A stretch of DNA of 64,000 bases, taken from positions 1-64,000 of the forward strand of contig WPDH01000127.1 in NCBI GenBank assembly GCA_019137255.1, written 5' to 3'. A program made the translations under genes and the position numbers. Origin of the DNA: Corinectria fuckeliana (Eukaryota > Ascomycota > Sordariomycetes > Hypocreales > Nectriaceae). Each line of letters starts with the position of its first letter. Within the stretch, counting starts at the first letter, position 1. The notes beneath the pieces were generated by a model. It worked only from the letters and a program-made list of their open reading frames with translations. It was not told the origin of the DNA and did no database searches. This document shows positions 47,991 through 58,281 of this stretch, piece by piece.

Positions 47991-49600
47991 ATGTCGCTCA
48001 AGGACAGGATCTCCTCGCCCCTCGAGGCCGGCACCTCCATCCTCGACGCCTACCACCTCCCTCCCAACCTGCTCCCCGCCCTCGAATGGACGTCCTCCCG
48101 CCTCGCCCGCAAGTCCCTGCACGTCACCCTCGTCGTCGCCCGCCGGGACTACCAGCTCCCCTCCGTGCCACCCCCGTTGGGCTCCCCGGGCCACTCGACG
48201 CCCACCACGCCGCACACGCCGGGCCTGCGGTTCAACTTCTCCGCCGGCCCCGTCTCCGCGCTGAAGCAGCTTGTCCGGTCCGGGTCGTACACCGGGCCCA
48301 CGCCGATGCGGTCGATGGACTCCTCGCGTAGCGGCGTGTCCTCGCCCAGGCATGCCCCGGCGAGGTTGGACGTGTCGATGCCGAGTCCCAGGATGAGATG
48401 GCCGATGTCGCCCGCCACACCGCTCTCACCGCCGCCCATGACTCCGTGTACGGCCTCGACCACGACGACGGACACCATGAGCTCCATGATGTCGGCGAGC
48501 TCCTTTGGCATGCGTTTGATCCACGACGGCGGGCTCTCTCCCAAGGATGAGCGAGCTCTGCGATCAACTCTTGAAAAGGCCGAGAAGAGGTTTCGCGTTG
48601 GGTAAGTCTACCTGTCCAGTGTTCTCTTGCTAAACCACAGCTAACATGCTACAGACCTGAGTGGCTCTCACCAGCAGTCAGCCCTGCCGCATGCGGCCTC
48701 ACAAACCAACTCATCCACAGCTCCATCGTCCAAAACGAGGTGCTCTTCTGCTCCGAGGGCCTGACGCTGCTATGCCTAGACCGCCTCTACAACCTCAAGA
48801 GCGCTCTTTCCAGCTACTCCAAGACCAAGTCCCCTCTGCGCCTAGAGGACGCCGTCGACGAACTCCGTCGCATCATCCTCGCCAACAACGGCGAAAAGGT
48901 CACAAAGTCCGACATCCTCCGATCATACGACTGGCTCAGCATGTCTAATTCTGCCATCGTGGACCTGGACCGGATGTATCGACGCGCATATGGCGGTCTT
49001 GAGAAACTTGGAGGCATATCGGGCATGACGGGCTTCTTCGAGCCCGTCATTCACAAGCCCAGCAGCCACTTTGAGCTGGATGACAGCGACGACAGTGAGG
49101 AGAGCGACGACGAGGGGGGCATGGAGAAGATTCAGCTTGTCCTTCCCATCCCCGTGAGGAGGCCCATTCCAGTGAGGAAGAATACCCTACCTCAGACACC
49201 GTCACCCAAACCTCCGCTTCTCAAGCTCCAGACTAGCTTCGGGCCACAGCGCGAGAAGCCAGCGCTCAAGGGGGCTCAGAAGGAAGAGGCGGAGAATGAA
49301 GAGGATGGCGATCGCACAGCGCGGCCGACAGACCGGTTGCTCTTCACAATGCACCAGTGGACCGGGAACGGCGGGACCATCGACCAAGTCCTGAGCGGTC
49401 CCCCTTTAAGCCCGGGTACAGTCTTCAGCCCAGGAGTCATGAGTCCCGATCTCCTCAGCCCGGATCGCTCGGCAGATTTTGGGCCGACGACACCAAACGG
49501 ATACGACGACATCTCTCCCACGACTCGTGGCGAATGGGGTTTCCTGATGGTCGACGATGCGTTCCAGGGTGGTAGAACGGTACCAATAACGACGTTTTGA
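47991..49600 (+). CDS. Conserved-looking fungal protein of unknown function
   Basis: Two exons, 47991-48601 and 48655-49600 (518 aa), with a 53-nt intron. The N-terminal segment (LPPNLLPALEWTSSRLARKSLHV) is a plausible folded helix-strand module. A long Ser/Pro/Thr linker with TP/SP sites follows (about 60-190), then a helical region around the splice (LSPKDERALRSTLEKAEKRFR / PEWLSPAVSPAACGLTNQLI and LFCSEGLTLLCLDRLYNLKSA). The C-terminal third is acidic and then Pro/Ser-rich with repeated SPG.. and SPD.. motifs, likely phosphorylation targets. It ends VPITTF. I recognise the general type from filamentous fungi but no characterised family, and assign no function. An in-frame ATG at 47928 would add 21 residues; 47991 has the better context and start sequence (MSLKDRISSP). 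Confidence 0.8.
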
Positions 49601-49809
49601 GACGTTTGGCACCCCTTTGGACTTTGCTGGGATTTCATGATGGGCGGTTTGTTTCTGAGAACCCGATTTATATGATTATATGATTGGTACACTGGATACC
49701 TACCTAGTTAGAGCGAGGCCGTTTCGGTGCACATATTCGATTGGGCTTGAAAATGGAGCGTCCGTCATTCTTCGATTCTGCATAAACGTTGGGTATCATT
49801 GTGCTCTCG

Positions 49810-50988
49810 TTACCAGCCATATTTGCTCGACGCCTCCTTGCGATTTGTCTTCCCCTTGGCGAAGCTATCCTCCAGCGCGTCCTTCTGGTTTTGCACGTTC
49901 TGGACAAGCTGTCGCAGGCTGTGCTTGCCGCTCTGGATGGCACGCACAGGGTTGTGCATCTGCTGGTCTCCAGCTGCGCGGAGCTCTTCATTGTGCTCAT
50001 ACTCCTTGTCCATGTTGAAGTTGATGACGTTCTTGGCCATGTGTTTCCCTTCTCCGCCGCGCCCAAACAGCTCTCGCTTCGCGGCTGCCGAGAGATTGAG
50101 GTCCTTAGCTATCGTGTCCAGTGACTCGGTCCCTGGGGCGGTTGTTGCGGCAGGGCCGGTCTGCGCGTGGCTGGCATACTGGGCATAGTCGCCATACGCG
50201 CTGCTGTCGTACGCGTTTGCGCTCCCTTGGGTTTCGAACAAGGGCTCGTAAGTCCCGCTCTGGTGGGAAGGGTCCGCGGGCCCTGAGGGCTCTTCTGTAT
50301 GCACAGAGAACAAGGACGCCTTCCTTAGAACCGGTGCCGGCGCTGGTTCTGCTTCCTCCCTGTTCGGTGTGCCATTCGCCGTTGTCTGCGCCTTGATCTG
50401 GTTTGCTGCCTTGACCATCGCCGCCTTCTTCTTCTTTTGTGGATTGCGTGCTACTGAGAGGGGCTTGAACATCAACGGCTTGCCGACCAGCTTGACCTCC
50501 TCCTCGGGTTTCTGTCCTTCGGGGATCGAGGGTTGCGCAGCAGCTTTCGGCGGAGGCAGGCTCATGCCACCCGAGGGCGTCTCGGCGCCGAACTCGGACT
50601 CATCTCCAGTACTTCTACTGAATCCAGGCGCAGCGCTGGTCTTGAAGTTGACGGCCGGCTTGGGCTGGCCCGCGGCGGTGGCAGCAGGCGCAGATTTCGG
50701 CTTGTTGGCGTTCTTCGGGGCCGGTAGAAACGAGTTGAAGCCGGAGAAGAGGCCGGAGCCTCCCGTCCTCGCACGTTTCGCGGGGGGCTCGTCACCGTCT
50801 GTCTTGGAGGCGTCGGCGGCGAGTTGAGGGAGGTTGACGAGGATCCTTCCTGGGTTGGATCGATCGACGACCTTTTGGAAGGGCTTCTTGGAGGAGGAGG
50901 AGAACTGGGAGGGTTTCGGGGCGGTCTTGGCTGGGGCTTCTGCCTCGGAGCCTGAGCTCTCGGAGTCGGAATAGTCGACAAGGCCCAT
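49810..50988 (-). CDS. PRCC-domain nuclear protein
   Basis: Single exon, 392 aa. The N-terminus MGLVDYSDSESS and the C-terminal block (about 310-390, with LFGRGGEGKHMAKNVINFNMDKEY and HSLRQLVQNVQNQKDALE) match the PRCC C-terminal domain family. The human member PRCC interacts with MAD2B and is associated with pre-mRNA splicing proteins. The middle is Pro/Ala-rich, with basic patches PPAKRAR (about 73-79) and NPQKKKKAAMVKAANQ as candidate nuclear signals. Its start codon is 428 bp from that of the Sin1 gene, transcribed the other way. The role in fungi is inferred only. Confidence 0.85.
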   Translation of the reverse strand: MGLVDYSDSESSGSEAEAPAKTAPKPSQFSSSSKKPFQKVVDRSNPGRILVNLPQLAADASKTDGDEPPAKRARTGGSGLFSGFNSFLPAPKNANKPKSAPAATAAGQPKPAVNFKTSAAPGFSRSTGDESEFGAETPSGGMSLPPPKAAAQPSIPEGQKPEEEVKLVGKPLMFKPLSVARNPQKKKKAAMVKAANQIKAQTTANGTPNREEAEPAPAPVLRKASLFSVHTEEPSGPADPSHQSGTYEPLFETQGSANAYDSSAYGDYAQYASHAQTGPAATTAPGTESLDTIAKDLNLSAAAKRELFGRGGEGKHMAKNVINFNMDKEYEHNEELRAAGDQQMHNPVRAIQSGKHSLRQLVQNVQNQKDALEDSFAKGKTNRKEASSKYGW

Positions 50989-51416
50989 GACGGGCGACGG
51001 GTATATGTGACGGTTGAAGGTTGACGGATGGATATGGAGATGCAGATTTGGCGGAGATCGGAGGTTGAGCTGCCTGTCTCGACTTGTCTTAAATCTTGAA
51101 TGTCGAAGATACTATCGCAGATACTAAAATATGACGACGACCTTGCGTTGGCCCGTGCGGTGCTGCAGCTACCGAGGCTGAGCCACCCAACAGTCCACTA
51201 AGCCAACCCCACGATGGCCTACTAAAGTTACAGTGGAGGCTACTACTACTACTACGTACCCGCCGTGGACGTACTTATCATGTGCCTTTGAATCCTTCAC
51301 CAACTCTACTTCGCACTCTCACCACCTGCGAATCTAACAATGTAGACACCCGATCCCGCACTGAATACCGATCCTTTTGGCTACGCGACTCCCTTCGCGT
51401 CGATTTCGTCGCCGTC
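50989..51416. promoter_or_regulatory. Divergent promoter between PRCC-like gene and avo1
   Basis: 428 bp between two divergent start codons. Contains a TACTACTACTACTACGTA repeat near 51240 and a pyrimidine-rich stretch near avo1. No specific factor site is claimed. Confidence 0.6.
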
Positions 51417-54055
51417 ATGTCTGTTATCCAGCTGGAAGAGTGCGTCCTTCCTCCCTCTTCCCCTCCAGTCCCTATGGCTGCCCTCCCTACACGAGCTTCC
51501 TGCTCACAGATTCTCCAACAAACAGACTCGTTTCGTACCAGCTGCGATCCAGCTACCTCAACGAGATCGCCGATGGCGTGGGCGAGCGCCTCCTCACCGT
51601 CAACGACAGCTTCCTCAACTCGGCCCCCTTCAAGGCGGCTGGCTGGCGGCCAAACTCCTCCCACATCAAGCGCACGCATTCACCTCCGATCCCGACCGCC
51701 ATCGCCTCCGAGTACTTCCAGGCTCCTCGCCAGGCCGGCCTGACCCTCGAGGATGGAGAGGAGGACGGCGGCATGCTCACCGCGGGGGGCTCCGACACCA
51801 TGGGACCCGGCATGGCTACCAAACGGCGCAGGCGCCGGGAGCAGATGGAGGAGGACGATAGCAGCGATCTGAGCGACGATAGCGACGATGATGCGGACCA
51901 ACGAGCAGCCCAGCAGATAAAATTTGCCAAGATGCCCGTGAGGCATCGCGCTGGCTCTTCGCCCCTCCAGAACACGGGGTTCCAGAGCACAGGCTTGAGG
52001 CAAGCCGGCACCACGTCCCCCCGGGCTCCGCGACGTGGCTCTCAGTCAGCCCTCGAGACTGTCAAGGAGCGGCCTCGCCGCGACACTGTCACCAGCAGCG
52101 ACATATCTTCCGAAAACGAGCTCGACATCCCCGCCTACCAGCGACACCGAGAGGCCGCCAGGACAGCTGCCAAGTTCGCCAAGCTCCAGGCCCGGATCCT
52201 CGAGGAGCCTACGCCTGGGGTCCAGCGGGCAGATACAGCTCTGCTCCCGGAGGAGGAGGAAGACTCGGACGGGTCCGACATGTCGGATGACTACGTTGTC
52301 GAAAGCATCGACTCGGCGTCAATCCTCGACGGCGTCGATAACCCTCTCAATCCCTCTCCCAGCCGCCAAGTCACACGCCAAGTAGTTGGAACTCCTCCAA
52401 AGAACTTTGTTCGACAATCTACGGTGCGCAAATCCCGGCCACCAACACTGCCCCTCGTCTTACAGGCTCTACCGCCGCCTCGGCCCATGAGCACAATCAG
52501 GCCTCTCAGCATGGCTCCCCCGACGAGCCTGTTGTCGGCCGCGCTCAAGGCCCAGCAACACAAGTCCAGCATCCCGTTTCAGAAGTTTGCGCATTACAGC
52601 GGGCAAGGAACGCAGGGCTCCATCGGTGTGCGCATCTACGCACCTTTCTCCAAGACACCAAGCAAGCCGTTCCAAGTGCTCATCCGGCCTCGTGTCAGCG
52701 ACGGTCAGGGCGCCGAGCGGGTCGTGTCGGTGGCGGATCTAATCGGACTCAGCTTGTACCGGTATAACGAGGAGAAGATGGAGCCCCTGATTCCACCAGG
52801 CAAGCTCAACATCAACTGGTGGACTCTGCGAATGGTGGAAGAGGGGGGTGAGGTGGATGACGATTTCCCTCCATTCGAGCGAACCAAGCCTTTGACTTCA
52901 TTTACTACCGTCAACAACGCCAACATGCGTGGAGGTGGCCGAATGCGGTCCAACTCTACAGCGTATGACGACTTTGCCCTGGCAGCAGCTTCGGAGGAAG
53001 AGTTCCTCGAGAACAAGGCATTGACACCACAAGACGATGAGGAGGAACAGCCGGTGTCCCAAGAGCCTGTACCGGAGCCAACGCGAATAGACGAAGATGC
53101 CACCCCAAAGAACACACCAGGCCCGTTCAATTCGTTCTTGGCCCAACGGCCGCGTCAGAACCCCATCGTGACGACTACATATCGATCCAACGCGCCGCCT
53201 GCAGATATACCGCAGGGCCCGGCAACGGCGCCGAATACTTCACGGGGGCAGCAGAAGCTGCTTCGGATTCATATCATGTCGTCCGACGTCGCCCCTGGCC
53301 AGATGGTGACGCTGGACGTGACGACGGACACCTACCTCGCCGAGGTCCTGGACATGGTATGCCGGAAGAGACAGCTCGATAAGGCGAACCACGTCCTCAA
53401 GCTGCCCGGTTCAGGAGCGGTTGTGATGATCGACCGGCCCGTATCATCCATCGGAAATGTCGGCGATCTGGAGCTGTACCGGCGCCGCTTCGCCACCGAC
53501 GGACCGCTGACCATTACCGGGTCCCCGGGCAGCTCGTCGCCCAAGATGCTGCCGCCGACTGACTCGTCGATGCAGAAGCGGAGCAAGAGGTCACACATGC
53601 CCATAGTGGGCAGCCACCCGCTGGCGCGAGAGGCGCTGAAGCAGGAGGAGCTGAGCAACGCCAGCTACAAGAAGTACACGGTCTGGCGCAAGCAGCCGAT
53701 GCGCATCGTGGGGATGAGCGAGCGCATCCTGGTCATCGACGGCGAGTACATTCACATCATGCCCGCGTCCGGCGGCAAGGCGCTGAACGACGGGTCGGGC
53801 AAGACGACGACGGTGCACTTTAGCAACGTGGTTGGGTGTAAGGTGCCTCGGAAACATCCCACAAACGTCAAGGTTGGTCCATTCCCCCCAGTGTTGTTGG
53901 GTCTTTGTTTTACTAACAAGTTTGGCTAAACTCAGCTCGTGGTGTACAAGGCGACGGAGAGCAAGCGGTACGACTTTGAGGCTCGGAGCGCGCACGAGGC
54001 GGCTGAGATTGTGGAGGAGCTGAAGAAGGGCATCTCGCCGTACCGGGAGGTTTGA
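51417..54055 (+). CDS. avo1: TORC2 subunit Sin1/Avo1
   Basis: Three exons: 51417-51439, 51526-53872 and 53936-54055 (829 aa). The 23-nt first exon gives MSVIQLEE and splices to LVSYQLRSSYLNEIADGVGERLL, the conserved Sin1 N-terminus. An acidic Ser-rich linker follows. The CRIM domain spans about 355-510 (QKFAHYSGQGTQGSIGVRIY, INWWTLRMVEEGGEVDDDFP). A Ras-binding-like domain is at about 586-665, and a PH domain at about 720-825 (KYTVWRKQPMRIVGM, ending KGISPYREV across the last intron). Sin1/Avo1 is an essential TORC2 component that recruits AGC-kinase substrates at the plasma membrane. All domains are present, so the gene looks functional. Confidence 0.94.
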
Positions 54056-54412
54056 AGTGGCGATGTGAATCATGCCACGCTTTGACGCGGTACCCAGGTC
54101 AAGGATGCTACGCCGGCGAGAGCTTCGGGGTAGACTAGCTGGAAGTGAAGGGAGGCGGCCATCTGGGCGAGGGAAATGTTCCAGGTTAAGGCACGAACAT
54201 ATGCTGCACCAAGAGGGGAATACCTAGTCTAGGACATTTGCCGCAACGCAGACTATGGCTAACAAGCAAAGAGATTCATACCGTTGCTCACGAACATGCC
54301 GTCGCTGCCATCGTTTGTCCTACAAGCTAACAAGCTGACTAGACAGGAGCAGGAGCATCGTTTTATCTCTACGCAGTTTCCAGAAGGTGTGACACTGCCA
54401 GCCACGCATGCT
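54056..54412. other. Convergent 3' spacer
   Basis: 357 bp between the stops of avo1 and the kinase-like gene. No feature seen. Confidence 0.55.
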
Positions 54413-55534
54413 CTATTCCTTGCCCTCGAGAAGATCGAGAGTCTTGTGATCCATAATGGCCGTCGAGTACCTCTCCGTGATGGCAAACACAACGTCCTCG
54501 GGCTGCATCTCCAACGGCGTCATGGCCCACAGGAACCCGTGCAGCGTGTGCCGTCGGTAGTCGTCCCAGATGTCGTCTCTGGTCAGCCTCGGGCCGCCCT
54601 CGGCATGGAGCGCCTCCAGGTATCCCTCAACGAGCGACATCTCGTGTTGACGCCGGTCCTCGATGGTCAAGGCGCCAGTCAGGAAGTACACCAGGTCGTG
54701 GACTGCCGAGCCGTACTGGAGACATTGCCAGTCGATGAACCCGGGCGCGCCCTCGTTGGTGACCAGCGTGTTCCCTACGTGGTTGTCGCCGTGGATGATG
54801 GAATGGAAGCGTTGGTCATGGTCGCTGTGCCTCCATAGCGCTTCGTACGCACGCAGCATCCTCTCGCGGTCGAGCATCGCCTCGGCGACCGGCGGCCGGC
54901 ACTCCTCGGCGAAGCGCGCCGCCCACGGCTCCGGCCGCAGCAGCGCCAGGACCATGGTCCGCATCGGGTTGGCCAGCTTCTCGCCGCCCTTGCCGAAGAG
55001 CCACGGGTAGTCGGCCTCGTCGCTGTTCCACGTCTTGCCGTGCAGACTCGCCAGCTGCGCGAGGCCCGCGGCGACGCGCCGGGCCGTCCACGGCCGCAGC
55101 GGGTTGCCGAAGGAGCACTCGGCCGCGACGTCGGACATGACGAACAGGCCCTGGCCGTTGACGGCGTCGGTGCCGCAGAACCACGTCCGGGGCAGCAGCA
55201 TGCCGGTGCGCGGCGCGACGTGGTAGTAGAACTCGGCCTCGCGCCGGTACGTGGCCCACATCTCCGGGAACATGTCCCGGACCGCGGGGGAGAAGCCGCC
55301 CTTGACGCACAGCCGCGCCGGCAGGTCGGGCGGCGCGCCGTCGGCAAAGGCCAGCTCGACGAAGACCTTGCTCGACGTGCCGTGCAGGACCGAGGCGAGC
55401 TTGACGCCCTTGACGGCGACGCCGAGGGCCTCCGACAGCCACTCGGCGGAGATTTCCTCGGGCGTCAGCGGCAGCGCCTTGTCGGAGTCGAAGGAGCCGC
55501 GGGGGGGCTTTGCGCCCTTGACCAGTGACGACAT
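54413..55534 (-). CDS. Small-molecule kinase, APH/ecdysteroid-kinase-like
   Basis: Single exon, 373 aa. The protein-kinase-like phosphotransferase fold is shown by a likely ATP-contacting Lys (LCVKGGF, Lys78), the Brenner motif HGDNHVGN at 248-255 and the metal-binding IDW at 267-269 (FIDWQ). Family members phosphorylate hydroxyl groups on small molecules such as choline, ecdysteroids or aminoglycosides. The HGDNH form and downstream HDLVYFL segment fit the ecdysteroid/CHK kinase-like branch best. The substrate cannot be deduced. The coding strand is markedly G/C-rich at third positions compared with neighbours, and the opposite strand therefore shows long shadow frames. Confidence 0.85.
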   Translation of the reverse strand: MSSLVKGAKPPRGSFDSDKALPLTPEEISAEWLSEALGVAVKGVKLASVLHGTSSKVFVELAFADGAPPDLPARLCVKGGFSPAVRDMFPEMWATYRREAEFYYHVAPRTGMLLPRTWFCGTDAVNGQGLFVMSDVAAECSFGNPLRPWTARRVAAGLAQLASLHGKTWNSDEADYPWLFGKGGEKLANPMRTMVLALLRPEPWAARFAEECRPPVAEAMLDRERMLRAYEALWRHSDHDQRFHSIIHGDNHVGNTLVTNEGAPGFIDWQCLQYGSAVHDLVYFLTGALTIEDRRQHEMSLVEGYLEALHAEGGPRLTRDDIWDDYRRHTLHGFLWAMTPLEMQPEDVVFAITERYSTAIMDHKTLDLLEGKE

Positions 55535-56983
55535 GATGATTCGGCGGCGAGTAGCGAGTAGAGAGCCGGGTTACCTATGCCTCCTTGTGGGGGCTCTCGA
55601 GTGTGGCCGGCGGAAGAGCACAATACGTCGTGACATGGCGCAGTCGAGCTTTACATAGCTCTATGCCACCCCGATATCTATACGCGTACTCCGTAGACAG
55701 TCGAGAAATTGCCTCACAAATCAGACTCAAGACTGTCATTTGTTTGACCGCTAGTGGCGCGCTTCTGACCCCGGTCGAGTTGTCTTGGACCCCTCAAAGG
55801 CCGATGCAACCCTAGCCAAGACAAGGTCCGTGACATAGTAGAGAACTGCTTTCCGGCCTGTTGGTGATCGGGGGACATGTTTACTTCGTCGTGGATATCC
55901 CAGCTAATCGTATAGCGTCCTACCAGTTGGGGAAATTCAACAGTGCGAGATATATCTACTAATATTACAGCGAGACACGGAAGCGGTATATGCTCGACCT
56001 GGCAAAGCATCCTCGGCCTGCTTGTTGGCTCGAGGGCAATTTAGTCAAGGTTGCATAGAAGCCCGGACTAGCCTCGAACCAAAACCGCATAGGCAAGGAT
56101 CCACGATAGTTAAACCAGAGGTCTAATAAGGTGTTGCTAAGCGGTGGCGTTGTTCTTCACGTTTGCCAATGGTGACGAGTGATGAAACGGCACAGGAATG
56201 AAGGCAACTCGGTTCATGCCCTCTTTATCTAGATAGTCCAGTAGCTAGCTAGCTTGCTTAAAGGTGGCATGAGTTTCCAAGGAGGATTTCAGTGTGCGAG
56301 ATGGTGAATGTGTGGTCCAGCCTCACTCAACTGCTATTAATGTTGAATTTACGTAGCAAGGGGCGTTGTTTAACAAGGCCAACTATCAATCAACTTTGTC
56401 AAACTTTCTAGATCCTTGTCAGACTTTCTAGATCCTTGCCAGACCTTCTGGATCCTCGTCGAGGTCTATTGTAATAGGCAGTCGAGGGTCTGTTGGACCT
56501 AACCATTTCCCGATTGTGCTTCTTATGCTTCTTATCAGGCGCATGTGTCCATCTGCTTCTGCTTCTAGCCAGAAACATGACTTTGTGTCATTCCTTGGGT
56601 TTACATGTAAGATTTTAGATTCGTAGCCGGGGGAAAGCCAAATGGGCAGCCACCACCAAATCGAGACAAAAGGCTTGGATGGCTTCGAGCTAGCTTCTCC
56701 TTCACGACTCAGGATTATACGTAGTACACCCAGCCCACCTGAAAACAATGGCCTCGACGCCTTGCTCTTGGCTTTCCTTGGCTTCCTGTCTCCGCGTCGG
56801 TTAGCAGAGGGCAACTGACTGTCAAGCATCACGACGGCATCAACTGAATCCAACAAGGCGGAAACTGAGCCGCCGCGTCACGGCTTTTCTAAGCCAGTTG
56901 TTTCCCCGGGTTTCCTTCGTCCCTTGTTCGACTACTGCTTCTTCCCAGGATTCACAATAATAAAAGGGCAAGGATCAGGCACC
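55535..56983. other. 1.45-kb intergenic region
   Basis: Promoters of the kinase-like gene (leftward) and the rhodopsin-domain gene (rightward). A 142-codon frame at 56428-56856 on the minus strand has no recognisable motif and ends inside a tandem repeat, so I leave it out. Confidence 0.5.
56401..56460 (+). repeat. 20-bp tandem repeat, three copies
   Basis: Three contiguous 20-bp units of the form AGACTTTCTAGATCCTTGTC with few substitutions, spanning exactly 60 bp. Confidence 0.9.
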
Positions 56984-58281
56984 ATGGGCGATGCGGGGGA
57001 CGGGGAAAACATCTACAACACGCCGCTCGCTCCGCCTCCAGACGGCGTGACGTCGGATTTCGACGCCGGATGGACCAGTGTGCAGACATCGACGATAGTT
57101 GCGTGGGGCATCATGTTCACGTTGGCGACCACGTCGCTGGTGTGTCGGTACGTGACCAGCGCCGTCATCGTGATGAAGCTGGAAGCCGATGTTGGTGGGT
57201 AACGCTTCCGTTTCGGATGCCTTCCCTCGGCTGACGAGACTCGTCAGTCCTGACGACGCTGGCCTGGGCCACGTCGTTGTGCTATTCCATCGCGATACGC
57301 TTTTGCATGAAGTATGGATGGGGTCGGCATCCTTGGGATATCAGCATTGCTGATTCGATGCAACTATCAAAGGTCGGTCAGTCAGTCGGTCAGTCAGTAG
57401 TCAGTGCCTGCTGGAACAAGCTAGCCATCCATCGTCTTTCGCTAACAAGCCCTCTCTCCCCCAGACTCTATCCATCAGCTTTCCGACTTACATCGTGTGC
57501 ACGGCACTCACCAAGCTGGCCATCCTCACGGTTCTCTACCGCATCGACCCGAGCATCTGGTTCCGCGTCTCGACGTGTTCCATCGGGTTCGCCATCGTGA
57601 CGTACACGTCGGTGTTCATCAGCCTGATCATCGGCCCTTGCAACCCGACGCGGGACCTGAACAGGGTCTGCAACAGCAAAGGCGCCGTTGCCCACGCGGC
57701 CCTCAACATCTCGACGGACCTGGCCATCATCGTGCTGCCGCTTCCTACTCTCTGGAGACTGCAGATGCCGCTGCGGCGGAAGATGTTGACGGGCGGGATA
57801 CTGACGCTCGGATCTGCGTATGTATACATGTGTCTTCCCCCTTGAGACAACGGCTTGCCCTTGGCTAACGTCTCGTGGAAAAAGAGTATTGATTGCGTCC
57901 ATCGCGCGCGGCCCTTACGTCGCCACTCTCCTGAACAGGCAGGAGTTCTCCGACAATCTAGCTCGGTCGGGTGTGTGGTCGATGGCGGAGCTGAACTTGG
58001 GAATCGTCTGCAGCAATCTGATGCGAATGAAGCCGTTCATCGAGCGGTACACGCCAGGTCTGATCAGCAAGCTCGGGCTGTCGTCGAGCAGAATCCCTGG
58101 TTCCCAGGGGGAGGTCGTAATGGCGACCGCGTCCAGAGCGTGCGACAGGCCGTTTCACAGTTCCCAGGCTCTCAGCGTTACGGGGGGGAAGGCCGAGGAG
58201 ACTCATCACGAGAGTTTCCAGTTGGAGGATTATGCGATGGATGCACTGGATAGTAGGAGCACCGAAAGTATCCTGAGGTAG
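56984..58281 (+). CDS. SAT4-type rhodopsin-domain integral membrane protein
   Basis: Four exons: 56984-57194, 57248-57372, 57465-57817 and 57885-58281 (361 aa). Introns are 53, 92 and 67 nt. The joined protein has about seven hydrophobic helices, including VAWGIMFTLATTSLVCRYV, VLTTLAWATSLCYSIAIRF, FPTYIVCTALTKLAILTVL, IGFAIVTYTSVFISLIIGP, LNISTDLAIIVLPLPTLW and MLTGGILTLGSAVLIASI. Family landmarks are GWGRHPWDI after helix 3 and the NISTDLAIIVLPLP helix. No CFEM cysteine domain precedes it. The C-terminal about 90 residues are polar and cytosolic. This fungal family includes PTH11-like receptors, but most members are uncharacterised, so no ligand is claimed. Confidence 0.87.

Noticed and set aside
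56428..56856. 142-codon minus-strand frame
   Set aside because: No recognisable motif, ends within a 20-bp tandem repeat, no splice partner; could not be supported as a gene.
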